Shown: piece by piece, positions 10,076-18,444 of the stretch | How the letters are laid out: each line of letters starts with the position of its first letter | Position numbering within the stretch: the stretch's first letter is position 1 | Source: an uncultured Pelagibacteraceae bacterium | GTDB taxonomy: Bacteria; Pseudomonadota; Alphaproteobacteria; Pelagibacterales; Pelagibacteraceae | Length of the DNA: 64,000 nt | Direction: 5' to 3' | Assembly (NCBI GenBank): GCA_902636075.1 | Contig: CACPQM010000001.1 | Location: 146,186 to 210,185, forward strand | Program-made: the position numbers and the translations under genes | The notes under the pieces: model-generated | Told to the model about the DNA's origin: nothing | The model's database searches: none | The model's input: only the letters and a program-made list of their open reading frames with translations

Positions 10076-10696
10076 ATGTGTGGAAGATACGTCATTACTA
10101 ATGCTGTTTCAAAAACAAGTAAAATCGTTAAAACTGCAATTAAAGTAGAAGACTCAGAAAATTATAATGCACATCCTTACCAAAAACTTCCAGTTATTAA
10201 GAAATATAACAATGGAAATACTCTTGAAAATTTAAATTGGGGGATTGTACCTAGTTGGGCTAAAAAAAAAGACTTTAAACCACTAATTAATGCAAGATTA
10301 GAGACGATTGATGAAAAGGTCTCTTTTAAAAAGTTAATAAAACTTCAAAGATGTGTTGCCGTGGCCGACGGATTTTATGAATGGAAGAGAATAGAAAAAG
10401 AGAAGACCCCTTATTACTTTTTAAGAGAGGATAAGAAACTTATTTATATTGCTGGTATTTATGAAGAAGATCAATTTTGTATGATTACTGAAGAAGCAAG
10501 TTTAAATGTAACAGAAATTCATCACAGACAGCCAGTTATCTTAAATGAAAGTGATGTTAATAAATATTTGAATATTGAAATTTCAGGTTCAAATTATTTA
10601 AAACAATCGCAAAAATCAAAACTTTCTTTTTATGAAATTTCTAAGGATGTAAATAAGCCAACAAATAACAATATTTCTCTAATACAACCTCTATAA
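10076..10696 (+). CDS. SRAP (YedK/HMCES) abasic-site DNA-protein crosslink protein
   Basis: The protein begins MCGRY, giving the Cys2 that becomes N-terminal after Met removal and forms a thiazolidine crosslink with abasic sites in single-stranded DNA. Other family residues are Asn72 in NARLET, Glu102 in FYEWK and His149 in IHHR. The usual H-x-R-M-P is here H-H-R-Q-P, a small deviation. Length of 206 residues is normal. It acts in the cytoplasm as a shield of replication-associated abasic sites. It stands alone between a divergent acetyltransferase and convergent purK. Confidence 0.93.
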   Translation: MCGRYVITNAVSKTSKIVKTAIKVEDSENYNAHPYQKLPVIKKYNNGNTLENLNWGIVPSWAKKKDFKPLINARLETIDEKVSFKKLIKLQRCVAVADGFYEWKRIEKEKTPYYFLREDKKLIYIAGIYEEDQFCMITEEASLNVTEIHHRQPVILNESDVNKYLNIEISGSNYLKQSQKSKLSFYEISKDVNKPTNNNISLIQPL

Positions 10697-10698
10697 AA

Positions 10699-11742
10699 TT
10701 ATTTTTCAATAATTGTTAGATGTCCCATTTTCCTTTTTGCTTTTACTTGTTTTTTTAAATAATCATAAAAAAACTCATTCTCTTTAAAAGTTTTATTTCT
10801 ATAAATTGTTATATCATCACCAATGAGATTAATCATTTGAGCATTATATATTTTTTTTGTGTCGATTTTTTTTAAACCACAAACAGCTCTAATATGATTT
10901 TCAAATTGACTAACATTATGTGAGTTTATTGTTAGATGACCAGAATTATGAACTCTAGGTGCAATTTCATTAACATATAAGTTTTCATTTTTATCAATAA
11001 AAAACTCAACACATAAGGTTCCAATATAATCTAGTTCTTCAACAATTTGTTTTGCCCATTCTTTAGATTTTACCTTTATTGTTTCTGAAATTTCAGCAGG
11101 AATTTTTGAATGTTTCAAAATTTGATCTTCATGAACATTCTCAATCGGTTCATATATTTCATATTTTTGATTGCCAAATCTACATATAACAATTGAAATT
11201 TCTTTTTTAAGATTAATAAACTTTTCTAAAATATATTCTTTAGTAAAATCAATGTCTTCATTTATGTCAATAAAACTGTTTAATTTATATTGACCTTTAC
11301 CATCATATCCAAGAGTAGTAGTTTTAAGTAGCCCAGGCAAAAGGTTTTCATTATCTTTTATTTCATCCTTATTTTTAATTAAAGCATAGTTAGTCGTTCT
11401 AATATTGTTTTTATTTAAAAAATCCTTTTCGGTTAATCTATTTTGGATTAAACTATTTATTTCTGGTTTGGGTAAAACACTCTTTGATTTATTGATTTCA
11501 TTTAATATATCAAAGGGTATATTTTCAAATTCATAAGTAACTAAATCAACGCTATTAACAAATTCTGTTATGATTTTTGTATCATTATAGTTTCCATATA
11601 TGAACTTATTTGCAAAATTTTTGGCAGGCGCATCTGGATCATCACTAAGTACTACAGTTTTTATATCTATCTTTTTAGCAGCTTCAGAAAGCATACTACC
11701 TAGCTGACCACCTCCAATTATTCCTAAAACTGGCTGGTTCAT
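10699..11742 (-). CDS. purK: 5-(carboxyamino)imidazole ribonucleotide synthase
   Basis: This ATP-grasp enzyme converts AIR, bicarbonate and ATP into N5-CAIR in purine synthesis. The N-terminus GIIGGGQLGSML is the PurK signature; TTLGYDGKGQ and EIAPRVHNSGH are the ATP-grasp lid and metal-binding regions. The 347 residues are normal. It begins one base after the purE stop, so purEK is a two-gene operon in the usual order, read on the minus strand. Confidence 0.96.
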   Translation of the reverse strand: MNQPVLGIIGGGQLGSMLSEAAKKIDIKTVVLSDDPDAPAKNFANKFIYGNYNDTKIITEFVNSVDLVTYEFENIPFDILNEINKSKSVLPKPEINSLIQNRLTEKDFLNKNNIRTTNYALIKNKDEIKDNENLLPGLLKTTTLGYDGKGQYKLNSFIDINEDIDFTKEYILEKFINLKKEISIVICRFGNQKYEIYEPIENVHEDQILKHSKIPAEISETIKVKSKEWAKQIVEELDYIGTLCVEFFIDKNENLYVNEIAPRVHNSGHLTINSHNVSQFENHIRAVCGLKKIDTKKIYNAQMINLIGDDITIYRNKTFKENEFFYDYLKKQVKAKRKMGHLTIIEK

Positions 11743-12237
11743 TTATTTTGGTTTTTTTTTAACAGATTTTGATTGTTTAGATCGCCACTTATTCAGATTA
11801 TTTTTAACACTCTTATCAAAGTTAGAAATAATTGATGCGGCATACAAAGCTGCATTTATTGCCCCATCTTTACCAATTGCTACTGTTCCAACAGGTATAC
11901 CTTTTGGCATTTGAGCTATTGATAGTAAACTATCTAGACCTTTTAATTTTTTACTTTCGATTGGCACTCCTATTACTGGAATTCTTGTTAGAGATGCAAT
12001 CATTCCTGGTAAATGGGCTGACCCGCCAGCTCCAGCAATTATTACAGAAATTTTATTGTTTTCTGCAGATTTTGCATACTTAAACATACGTTCTGGAGTT
12101 CTGTGAGCTGAAACTATATTTGATTCGTAATTAATTTTAAGCAATTTAAGAATTTTTTCACAAAATTTCATGGTTGAGTAATCAGAATTACTTCCCATAA
12201 CAATTGATACCTTGTGACTATATTTTTTGTTTTTCAC
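11743..12237 (-). CDS. purE: N5-CAIR mutase
   Basis: The 164-residue protein is a class I PurE that rearranges N5-CAIR to CAIR. The signatures [23 protein letters not shown] and [12 protein letters not shown] surround the active site. It is followed directly by purK. A lysine-rich tail of about 20 residues extends beyond the core. It is divergent from the 12325 operon across 87 bp. Confidence 0.96.
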   Translation of the reverse strand: MKNKKYSHKVSIVMGSNSDYSTMKFCEKILKLLKINYESNIVSAHRTPERMFKYAKSAENNKISVIIAGAGGSAHLPGMIASLTRIPVIGVPIESKKLKGLDSLLSIAQMPKGIPVGTVAIGKDGAINAALYAASIISNFDKSVKNNLNKWRSKQSKSVKKKPK

Positions 12238-12324
12238 TATACGAATTTGAATTAATATAGATTAACATATTCTTTAAATTTAAACTAGTCGACAAATTAT
12301 TTTATACTTATATTGTCTTTAAAT
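12238..12324. promoter_or_regulatory. divergent purE / M19-operon intergenic region
   Basis: This 87-bp gap lies between outward-facing genes and is expected to hold both promoters. The sequence is plain and AT-rich. I saw no hairpin or operator. Confidence 0.4.
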
Positions 12325-13293
12325 ATGAACTATCGAATAGATAATCTTCAATATTGTAACTGGTCTAGAGATATTTTTCTCATCAATCGGGAAGCTGGAT
12401 TAAATGCAGTGCACGTTACTCTAGTATATCACGAAGATTATGACGAGTTTTTACAAAGAGTTAAAGAGTGGGATAAATTTTTTGAAGAAAATTCAGATTT
12501 AATTTTTTTGGGAAAAACATTCGAAGATATTACAAAAGCACAATCTGATAACAAAACAGCAATTTTTTTTGGTTTTCAAAATTGTTCCCCAATCGAGGAT
12601 GATATAAATTTAATAGAGAAAGTCCATGAGCATGGTTGTAGATTTATGCAACTTACTTATAATAATCAATCTCTTCTAGCCACAGGATGTTATGAAAAAA
12701 ATGATTCTGGAGTCACAAATTTTGGAAGAGAAGCAATTAAAGAGATGAATAGGGTAGGAATAGTTGTAGACATGTCTCATTCAGCAGAAAAAAGCACTTT
12801 AGATGCGATCGAAATAAGCGAAAAACCAATTGCAATTACCCATGCAAATCCTTCTTTCTGGCATCAAGCTTTAAGAAATAAATCAGATTTCTTGTTAAAG
12901 AAACTTTCTGAAAGTGGAGGTATCTTAGGTTTATCATTATATTCTCATCATTTAAAAGATGGAACAAATTGTAAATTAGAAAGTTTTTGTGAAATGGTTG
13001 CTAAAACAGCAGAAATAATGGAAGTAAAAAATATTGGTATTGGGTCAGATCTATGTTTGAACCAACCTGACAGTGTTGTTGAATGGATGAGAAACGGAAC
13101 TTGGTCTAAAAGTACAAATTATGGAGAGGGAAGTAAAAAAAAACCTGGATTTCCAAAACAACCTGACTGGTTTTTGGATGCTAGAGGGTTTAATAATTTA
13201 GAAAGTGGATTAAAAAAAATTGGTTTTAATAAGCAAGAAGTAGAAGGAATTTTAGGAAATAATTGGTTTAATTTTTATAAAGGAATTAATTAA
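12325..13293 (+). CDS. atypical M19 (renal dipeptidase) family protein
   Basis: The start chosen is the ATG at 12325; a TTG four codons upstream is also in frame. The 322-residue protein fits peptidase family M19: MSHSAEKS and ITHANPSF match the two histidine metal sites, and GIGSDLC matches the late aspartate region. The N-terminal H-x-D pair of classical members is not visible (LQYCNW occupies that area), and the usual bridging-glutamate region reads FGFQNCSPIED. The two-metal site is therefore probably altered and the substrate may not be a dipeptide. It overlaps the next gene by one base and starts a four-gene operon. Confidence 0.8.
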   Translation: MNYRIDNLQYCNWSRDIFLINREAGLNAVHVTLVYHEDYDEFLQRVKEWDKFFEENSDLIFLGKTFEDITKAQSDNKTAIFFGFQNCSPIEDDINLIEKVHEHGCRFMQLTYNNQSLLATGCYEKNDSGVTNFGREAIKEMNRVGIVVDMSHSAEKSTLDAIEISEKPIAITHANPSFWHQALRNKSDFLLKKLSESGGILGLSLYSHHLKDGTNCKLESFCEMVAKTAEIMEVKNIGIGSDLCLNQPDSVVEWMRNGTWSKSTNYGEGSKKKPGFPKQPDWFLDARGFNNLESGLKKIGFNKQEVEGILGNNWFNFYKGIN

Positions 13294-14948
13294 TGGAAAT
13301 AAGATTAAGAGATCCAAAATTTTTGATGAAACTATCTAAATTGGGGTCTTTTCATCAATCAAAATTATCATTTCTAAGATCTTTTTTATCTGAATTTAAA
13401 GATTGGAAGTATAGCCGAGATTTATTTCAACTAAATGACAAAGGACATGGTAGAGCAGTTTACTCATTTACAAAAAACAAAAGAACATATTCTCTCATTT
13501 GTTTTGCTAGTGAAATCAATGATGATGAAAGATCAGATAGAGTAATAGCCACTAAGTGGGATGCTGCTTTTACCTTATTTGATGGAATTCCATCAAAAGA
13601 AGACATAGATAGACTTAACAATAATGTTCCAAAACAAGAGGTTGGAAGACTTTCGTATAAGGAATTAACGTTATCAAGAGCTAACAAGTCAGTAAGAGTT
13701 TTCGACCATGTGGTTGACAGTTTATCAAATGGAGATCAACCTAATAAAGAAATTTTATCAAAGGTTGGGTATTTATATAGAACAACAGCAGTTTATGGAT
13801 CAGGAAAATTTGGTTTAGCAGACAGGTTTAGAATTAAAAATAGAGAGGAAATCAGAGGACCTTTTAGATTAGAGATGATGCTAGTATATCTCGTTAGACA
13901 ATTTACATTTGATCAGGTTAATCATATTGCAAAAAATAAAAATCCAAAACTAGCAGTAGAATTAGATCCTTCAATCAGCAGGAACTTAGGAATAGGAAAT
14001 TCTACTGGCCTTGGCATGGCTCCTTTTATTGTTAATCATCCTACTTTGTTGAATAATTGGATACATGCAAGAGAAACTGCTTTGAAACAAATAAGAGAAA
14101 TAGAGCGAGTTTCAAAAAATGAGATTGATATTTTTTATAATTGCCTAATTAAATCTTTAAAGAATATAACCAGTTGGCACACAGATAGCGAATTTCAAAA
14201 AGAAAAAATCAAAGGTTTAATTGTCGATTTAAAAAAGTTTATTAAATTTATGAAAGAAGATTTTAAATTTCAAAATTCATATCAATTTAATCAAATTTAC
14301 AACTGGTCAGAGGAAAATTTAAATGATGAATGTATAGAATATATTGTATCTATGATGATGGAGCCATTTGATGACATAGTTAATCCATTGATTACTCAAA
14401 TGAGTTCTGATGAGGAAGAACATTTTAACATTCCTGTTGATAGAACTATTGAAGATTTAAGAAACATATTAGAAAATAAATATTCTGAAATACTTAAAAT
14501 TGATTTTTTAAAAGACGAAAATAATCAAAACTTTTGGTTTATATCAAAAAATAAAGAAGAGCCTAGAATAGGAGACAGATATATTGATGAGGGATCTGAT
14601 TTAGAACAGCCATTAGCAATAGCAAGAGACATAAATAAACTTTATGATGCTGTATTTACAAAAAAAAATAGTTCTAAAATTGGTAAATTTTTAAAAGATA
14701 ATAATCATTTAAGACACGTTGTCAGAAGAGCATTTATTGCAGAAAAGTTTCCTTATTCAGAAATCCAAGACAATACAATTGGGTCCAAACTAGTTCCAAT
14801 TGATATGTTAAGATTAAAATTATCATTTTTTGGAGCTATAAAGTTTGATCCTAGATCAGATAAATGGTTGCGTATTTGCATGTTCCAAGGAGCACCTTTG
14901 CCTTCAGAATTGCGAAATTTTGATGATAAATGGATTTATAAATCATAA
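13293..14948 (+). CDS. conserved hypothetical protein, 551 aa
   Basis: I do not recognise this family. It is a large soluble protein without signal peptide or membrane segments. Visible features are a glycine-rich stretch GIGNSTGLGMAPF near residue 230, followed by HPTLLNNWIHARE, a middle helical charged region, and a C-terminal region with RHVVRRAFIAEKFPY. The glycine-rich segment could bind a phosphate or cofactor, but this is inference. It overlaps the M19-like gene by 1 bp and is 4 bp from the DUF3726-like gene, so a joint function is likely. Confidence 0.85.
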   Translation: MEIRLRDPKFLMKLSKLGSFHQSKLSFLRSFLSEFKDWKYSRDLFQLNDKGHGRAVYSFTKNKRTYSLICFASEINDDERSDRVIATKWDAAFTLFDGIPSKEDIDRLNNNVPKQEVGRLSYKELTLSRANKSVRVFDHVVDSLSNGDQPNKEILSKVGYLYRTTAVYGSGKFGLADRFRIKNREEIRGPFRLEMMLVYLVRQFTFDQVNHIAKNKNPKLAVELDPSISRNLGIGNSTGLGMAPFIVNHPTLLNNWIHARETALKQIREIERVSKNEIDIFYNCLIKSLKNITSWHTDSEFQKEKIKGLIVDLKKFIKFMKEDFKFQNSYQFNQIYNWSEENLNDECIEYIVSMMMEPFDDIVNPLITQMSSDEEEHFNIPVDRTIEDLRNILENKYSEILKIDFLKDENNQNFWFISKNKEEPRIGDRYIDEGSDLEQPLAIARDINKLYDAVFTKKNSSKIGKFLKDNNHLRHVVRRAFIAEKFPYSEIQDNTIGSKLVPIDMLRLKLSFFGAIKFDPRSDKWLRICMFQGAPLPSELRNFDDKWIYKS

Positions 14949-14952
14949 ATAA

Positions 14953-15561
14953 ATGAGAAGCTTTAGTGAAATAGAAGTAACTACAAAAAAAGCATCTAAA
15001 GCTATTGGTTTTTCTTGGGGAGTATCAGAGGAGGTTGGAAAAAATATTCGATTACTAGAAATGTTTGGACTACCAGGTCTTAAAAATTTAAACCAATACT
15101 ACAAAATTTATAAAATCAGTAATTTTGAAAATATTGATGAAATATCGGTCTCAAATACTCCAAAGACTTTTTATTGTCCTATATCATCTGGATTAAATTT
15201 TTTTGATCAATCTTCATCAATATCTAAATTCAATGAAATTGAAATTAATAAGATTGCTTTTCCACTTATATTTTTATCATTTGTAAGCAGAACTTCAGAA
15301 ATTATTGGTAAGAGAATTTTTTTAAAGATGGATGATAAAGAATTTTTATTTAATTTTAACGAGTCTATTTATTCAAACTATCTAACAGGAGATGTATTGG
15401 AAAAATCAGATAAAATTAACTTAAAATTTTTAGATAATAAGAACAGTTTTACTGAAGATGATTGGTCTGAAATTTATAATTTATCTCTAAAAACTTACGT
15501 CGATGAAAGTGATAAATCGAGGGAACGAACAGCAGGAGCTGGATTAACAGATAATGACTAA
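14953..15561 (+). CDS. DUF3726-like protein
   Basis: The 202-residue protein opens with SFSEIEVTTKKASKAIGFSWG and ends with RTAGAGLTDND, both resembling the DUF3726 family as I recall it; the function of that family is unknown. No catalytic motif is evident. The conserved tail makes truncation unlikely. It lies 4 bp after the 551-aa gene and its stop overlaps the start of a 55-aa four-cysteine gene by 8 bp, arguing for strict co-expression. Confidence 0.75.
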   Translation: MRSFSEIEVTTKKASKAIGFSWGVSEEVGKNIRLLEMFGLPGLKNLNQYYKIYKISNFENIDEISVSNTPKTFYCPISSGLNFFDQSSSISKFNEIEINKIAFPLIFLSFVSRTSEIIGKRIFLKMDDKEFLFNFNESIYSNYLTGDVLEKSDKINLKFLDNKNSFTEDDWSEIYNLSLKTYVDESDKSRERTAGAGLTDND

Positions 15562-15721
15562 AGAATATGATGCAGAATTAAATAAGAATTTAGAAGCAGA
15601 TTTAAATGATATTTGTGAAGAGTGTAAAAAAGAAGATGAAAGTGTAACTCAAAATTTATTCCTTACTGGTTTTAAAATATGCAAATCTTGCAGAACATCT
15701 AAAACTGTTTTTCCTTTTTAG
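15554..15721 (+). CDS. small four-cysteine (zinc-ribbon-like) protein, 55 aa
   Basis: The ATG at 15554 lies inside the end of the DUF3726-like gene (8-bp overlap ATGACTAA) and the frame runs to the TAG at 15719-15721. The product has two CxxC pairs, CEEC near residue 21 and CKSC near residue 43, spaced like a small zinc ribbon or iron site. The N-terminal half is acidic, and the tail is KTVFPF. The tight overlap and cysteine spacing argue for a real gene. Its 3' end overlaps the convergent Yip1-like gene by 4 bp. Function unknown; a metal-binding partner of the operon is plausible. Confidence 0.7.
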   Translation: MTKEYDAELNKNLEADLNDICEECKKEDESVTQNLFLTGFKICKSCRTSKTVFPF

Positions 15722-16263
15722 CTAATATTACTAATTGGAATTGAATTCATTCTATTAATTATGAAAGTTATAGATAGGAACGCTATTATTAGAAAAGATA
15801 AAAATACTATTCCAAATGATTTTAAATTAGATTTTAAATTCAAAATTTGTTTTGTTGATATTATGAGAGATGCAAAAATCCAAAATTGAGTAAGGAAAAT
15901 AATTGGTAGAACTAAGTCAGGTGTTACTGCAAAAAACCTAATTAAACCTGGCGCATGAGCATATCCCACAGCTATTAAAATTTTTTTGAAAGGCACCTTA
16001 TTCCCTTTATCTGGAAAAATTTTTACTCCAATTACAAAAATAAAAATAGCCCAAACAAACCATGTTAATAGAGCTGTCAAGCCTGAGATGCCAATTGATG
16101 TTCTCACAATTGAATTTGCCGCTACTGCTCCCGCAACACCATCAAGTATCATTACAAGACCAGCAAAATAGATTGCAGCCTCACCAAAGTATTTATTATC
16201 TCTATATAAGCTTTTATCTAATTTTAAAGATTTAAAAAAAATTTCTAAAAATTGTGCGAACAT
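15718..16263 (-). CDS. Yip1-like integral membrane protein
   Basis: This 181-residue protein has about five hydrophobic segments, with a short N-terminal amphipathic part (FAQFLEIFFKSLKLDKSLYRDNKYFGEA) and GYAHAPGLIRFF in the middle, the latter typical of bacterial YIP1-domain proteins. It is in the inner membrane. Bacterial members have no firm role. It follows the DmdA-like gene on the minus strand with a strong hairpin in between, so it may be only partly co-transcribed with that operon. Confidence 0.75.
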   Translation of the reverse strand: MFAQFLEIFFKSLKLDKSLYRDNKYFGEAAIYFAGLVMILDGVAGAVAANSIVRTSIGISGLTALLTWFVWAIFIFVIGVKIFPDKGNKVPFKKILIAVGYAHAPGLIRFFAVTPDLVLPIIFLTQFWIFASLIISTKQILNLKSNLKSFGIVFLSFLIIAFLSITFIINRMNSIPISNIS

Positions 16264-16270
16264 TTTAATT

Positions 16271-16293
16271 AGGGAGGAGCTAAACTCCTCCCT
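16271..16293 (-). terminator. hairpin between DmdA-like gene and Yip1-like gene
   Basis: A perfect 9-bp stem (AGGGAGGAG / CTCCTCCCT) with a 5-base loop lies 9 bp past the DmdA-like stop and just before the Yip1-like start on the minus strand. The stem is far richer in G+C than its surroundings. There is no long U tract after it, so it could be a weak terminator, an mRNA 3'-end stabiliser or a translation block on the next gene. Confidence 0.65.
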
Positions 16294-16302
16294 TAAAGTT
16301 AT

Positions 16303-17661
16303 TTAACCTTTTACAACTTCTCTTGTATTTGCGTTGTAAGATTCTTTAAATGGTATATCTACAATTACTGCATCAACAGGTTTACCTGGAGTTTCAGAAT
16401 ATATCTCTGGCAAATGTACCTTAAACTTAGATCCTACCTTTCCTTTTGGAAATCCATTTGCGTTCAATGTACCATCAAATGGCACATAGCCCATAGCAAT
16501 GTTCTGTTTTTTTTCAGGATGATACCAAGGAGAAGTAATAAAGCCTATAGGTTCTCCACCACCCTCATCAGAAATTAGCCAAAAGTCAGGAGCATATTCC
16601 TCAATTGGTTTTCCACCTAATTCAAGACCAACTAATTGAAGTTTGTATGGTTTGTGACCTGCTTTTAAATCAGATTTCATTTTTTCAAGAGCTTTCTTAC
16701 CTACGTAATCTGCCTTCTTGTTCCATTCTCCTTTTCCAGATAATGATACTTGATAACCTAAATTACATTGAAAAGGATTATGTTGATTGTCCATGTCTTG
16801 ACCCCAAGAAAGAATTCCAGCTTGAATTCTTCTATGGTGCGCAGGGGCAATAACCATTAGGCTATGTTTTTTTCCTGCTTCAAGAACTGCATTCCACATA
16901 TCCTCAGCATATAAAGTACATTCTCTTAAATAAATTTCGTAACCAGCTTCACCTGAAAATCCTGATTGAGATATCACACAACTTCTACCACCGATTTTAG
17001 CCTCTGCTAAACCGTAGAATGGCATATTGTCAAAATCAACTTGATCTCCACATAAATCTTTCATTAATGCTTTAGATTTTGGCCCCTGTATCTGAACTGG
17101 GCTTACATCTATCTCATCAATTTCTACGTTAAATCTCTCGTCAGCATTTACGCCTTGTAAATAAAGACCTATATCACTATCAGATAAACTGAACCAAAAT
17201 TCGTCTTTTGATAATCTTAAAAGTATGGGATCATTTAATACGCCGCCATATGCGTTGCAAAGAATTACATATCTTGCTCTCATTGGAGAGATTTTTGTAG
17301 CATCTCTTGTAATTACATAGTCTACAAATTTTTCTGCATCAGGACCCTTCACTCTAATTTGTCTTTCAACAGCAACATTCCACATTGTTACATGATTAAC
17401 AATTGCATCATACTCGACCATTGCACCACCATCTTCAGGTTTTACATAGCCTCTTGGGTGATAAATACGATTATATACAGTTGCTCTCCAACAACCTGCT
17501 TTCATTGATAAATGCCAGTAGGGTGATTTTCTTACACGAGTTGAAATCAACATTTCTACTTTTGTAGGTCCGCTTTGTCTTAAATTATAAGGCACTTTTC
17601 TATCAGATTGATCTACTGATGTTACGTGTCTTAGCTTACTATAGTCAAATTCTTTAGACAT
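16303..17661 (-). CDS. DmdA-like THF-dependent methyltransferase (GcvT superfamily)
   Basis: This 452-residue protein belongs to the GcvT/DmdA folate-binding superfamily. Segments such as VTMWNVAVERQIRVKGPDA, GGVLNDPILLRLS, VSPVQIQGPKS and QAGILSWGQDMDNQHNP correspond closely, from memory, to the same positions in Pelagibacter DMSP demethylase DmdA, but this protein is about 80 residues longer, mostly at the N-terminus and in a loop near residue 330. The likely reaction is methyl transfer from an onium or amine donor to THF. It overlaps the MetF-like gene by 8 bp and follows a quaternary-amine transporter. The donor could be DMSP, betaine, or an O-methyl compound as in LigM; it is not resolved by sequence. 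Confidence 0.8.
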   Translation of the reverse strand: MSKEFDYSKLRHVTSVDQSDRKVPYNLRQSGPTKVEMLISTRVRKSPYWHLSMKAGCWRATVYNRIYHPRGYVKPEDGGAMVEYDAIVNHVTMWNVAVERQIRVKGPDAEKFVDYVITRDATKISPMRARYVILCNAYGGVLNDPILLRLSKDEFWFSLSDSDIGLYLQGVNADERFNVEIDEIDVSPVQIQGPKSKALMKDLCGDQVDFDNMPFYGLAEAKIGGRSCVISQSGFSGEAGYEIYLRECTLYAEDMWNAVLEAGKKHSLMVIAPAHHRRIQAGILSWGQDMDNQHNPFQCNLGYQVSLSGKGEWNKKADYVGKKALEKMKSDLKAGHKPYKLQLVGLELGGKPIEEYAPDFWLISDEGGGEPIGFITSPWYHPEKKQNIAMGYVPFDGTLNANGFPKGKVGSKFKVHLPEIYSETPGKPVDAVIVDIPFKESYNANTREVVKG

Positions 17662-18382
17662 AGTTATTCTCCTTCAACCACTTGTTTGTTTCCTTCAAGC
17701 CGCCGAATGTATAAATGTGAAAATAATCAGTATGCGATTTAACTTTCCCAATTAGATCATTAGGGTCTTTAGGTTTCAATAAATCTAATGCCTTAGTAAA
17801 ATTAGATTTAAGAAAGTTAATGGAATTTTTTGCCCCTACAATATTTGCAAACTTTATTAAGCTTGAAATTTTCATGGGCCCAGTTATTCCAACATGAACT
17901 GGTATCGTTTGTTTAGAAATGAAATCAACGATAGGCTGAGAATCTAATAACCATTGGGTTACAATATAATCAGCGTAAGGCTTTTTATCCATCATTGCTT
18001 TTTCTAATTCTGAATCGGATATATCAGGACTACCCTCTGGATGTCCAGCAATTCCAATCTTAATTCCATCAAATAATCCTGTCTCTAATATTTGATATGA
18101 GCTGTCAAATTTTCCAACTGGGTCTCTACTTCCACCTATAGCCAATATCTGTTTCACACCTAAATCTTTACATCTCGAAATGTAGTCTTTAAGTTCTTCT
18201 TCATTATTTATTGATCTAGCTGGGAAGTGGGGTACTGGATTAAATCCTTTCTTAACCAAGTCACCAGATTTATCCGCAGTTTCTTTATAATCTCCTCCAG
18301 GTAGCATAGTCACATAAACATCTTTAACTTCAGGTAAAGTATCAAGATCTGTGTGAGGTCCAATTTCTAATGAAAAATTCAT
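17654..18382 (-). CDS. short MetF-like methylenetetrahydrofolate reductase family protein
   Basis: At 242 residues this is shorter than a typical MetF (about 290). The N-terminal FSLEIGP matches the SFEFFPP region with the catalytic Glu, and QILAIGGSRDP matches the folate/FAD contact region. VHVGITGPMKISSLIKFA is another MTHFR-family segment. MetF interconverts methyl-THF and methylene-THF; next to a THF methyltransferase it would probably oxidise the methyl-THF formed. Start overlaps none upstream; the end overlaps the DmdA-like start by 8 bp. FAD binding in so short a version is uncertain. Confidence 0.8.
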   Translation of the reverse strand: MNFSLEIGPHTDLDTLPEVKDVYVTMLPGGDYKETADKSGDLVKKGFNPVPHFPARSINNEEELKDYISRCKDLGVKQILAIGGSRDPVGKFDSSYQILETGLFDGIKIGIAGHPEGSPDISDSELEKAMMDKKPYADYIVTQWLLDSQPIVDFISKQTIPVHVGITGPMKISSLIKFANIVGAKNSINFLKSNFTKALDLLKPKDPNDLIGKVKSHTDYFHIYTFGGLKETNKWLKENNYV

Positions 18383-18444
18383 TTTTGAATAATTATTTAT
18401 TTTAAAATGTCTGTCTAGAAAAATCGTAAGCTAAAATGTCAGAG

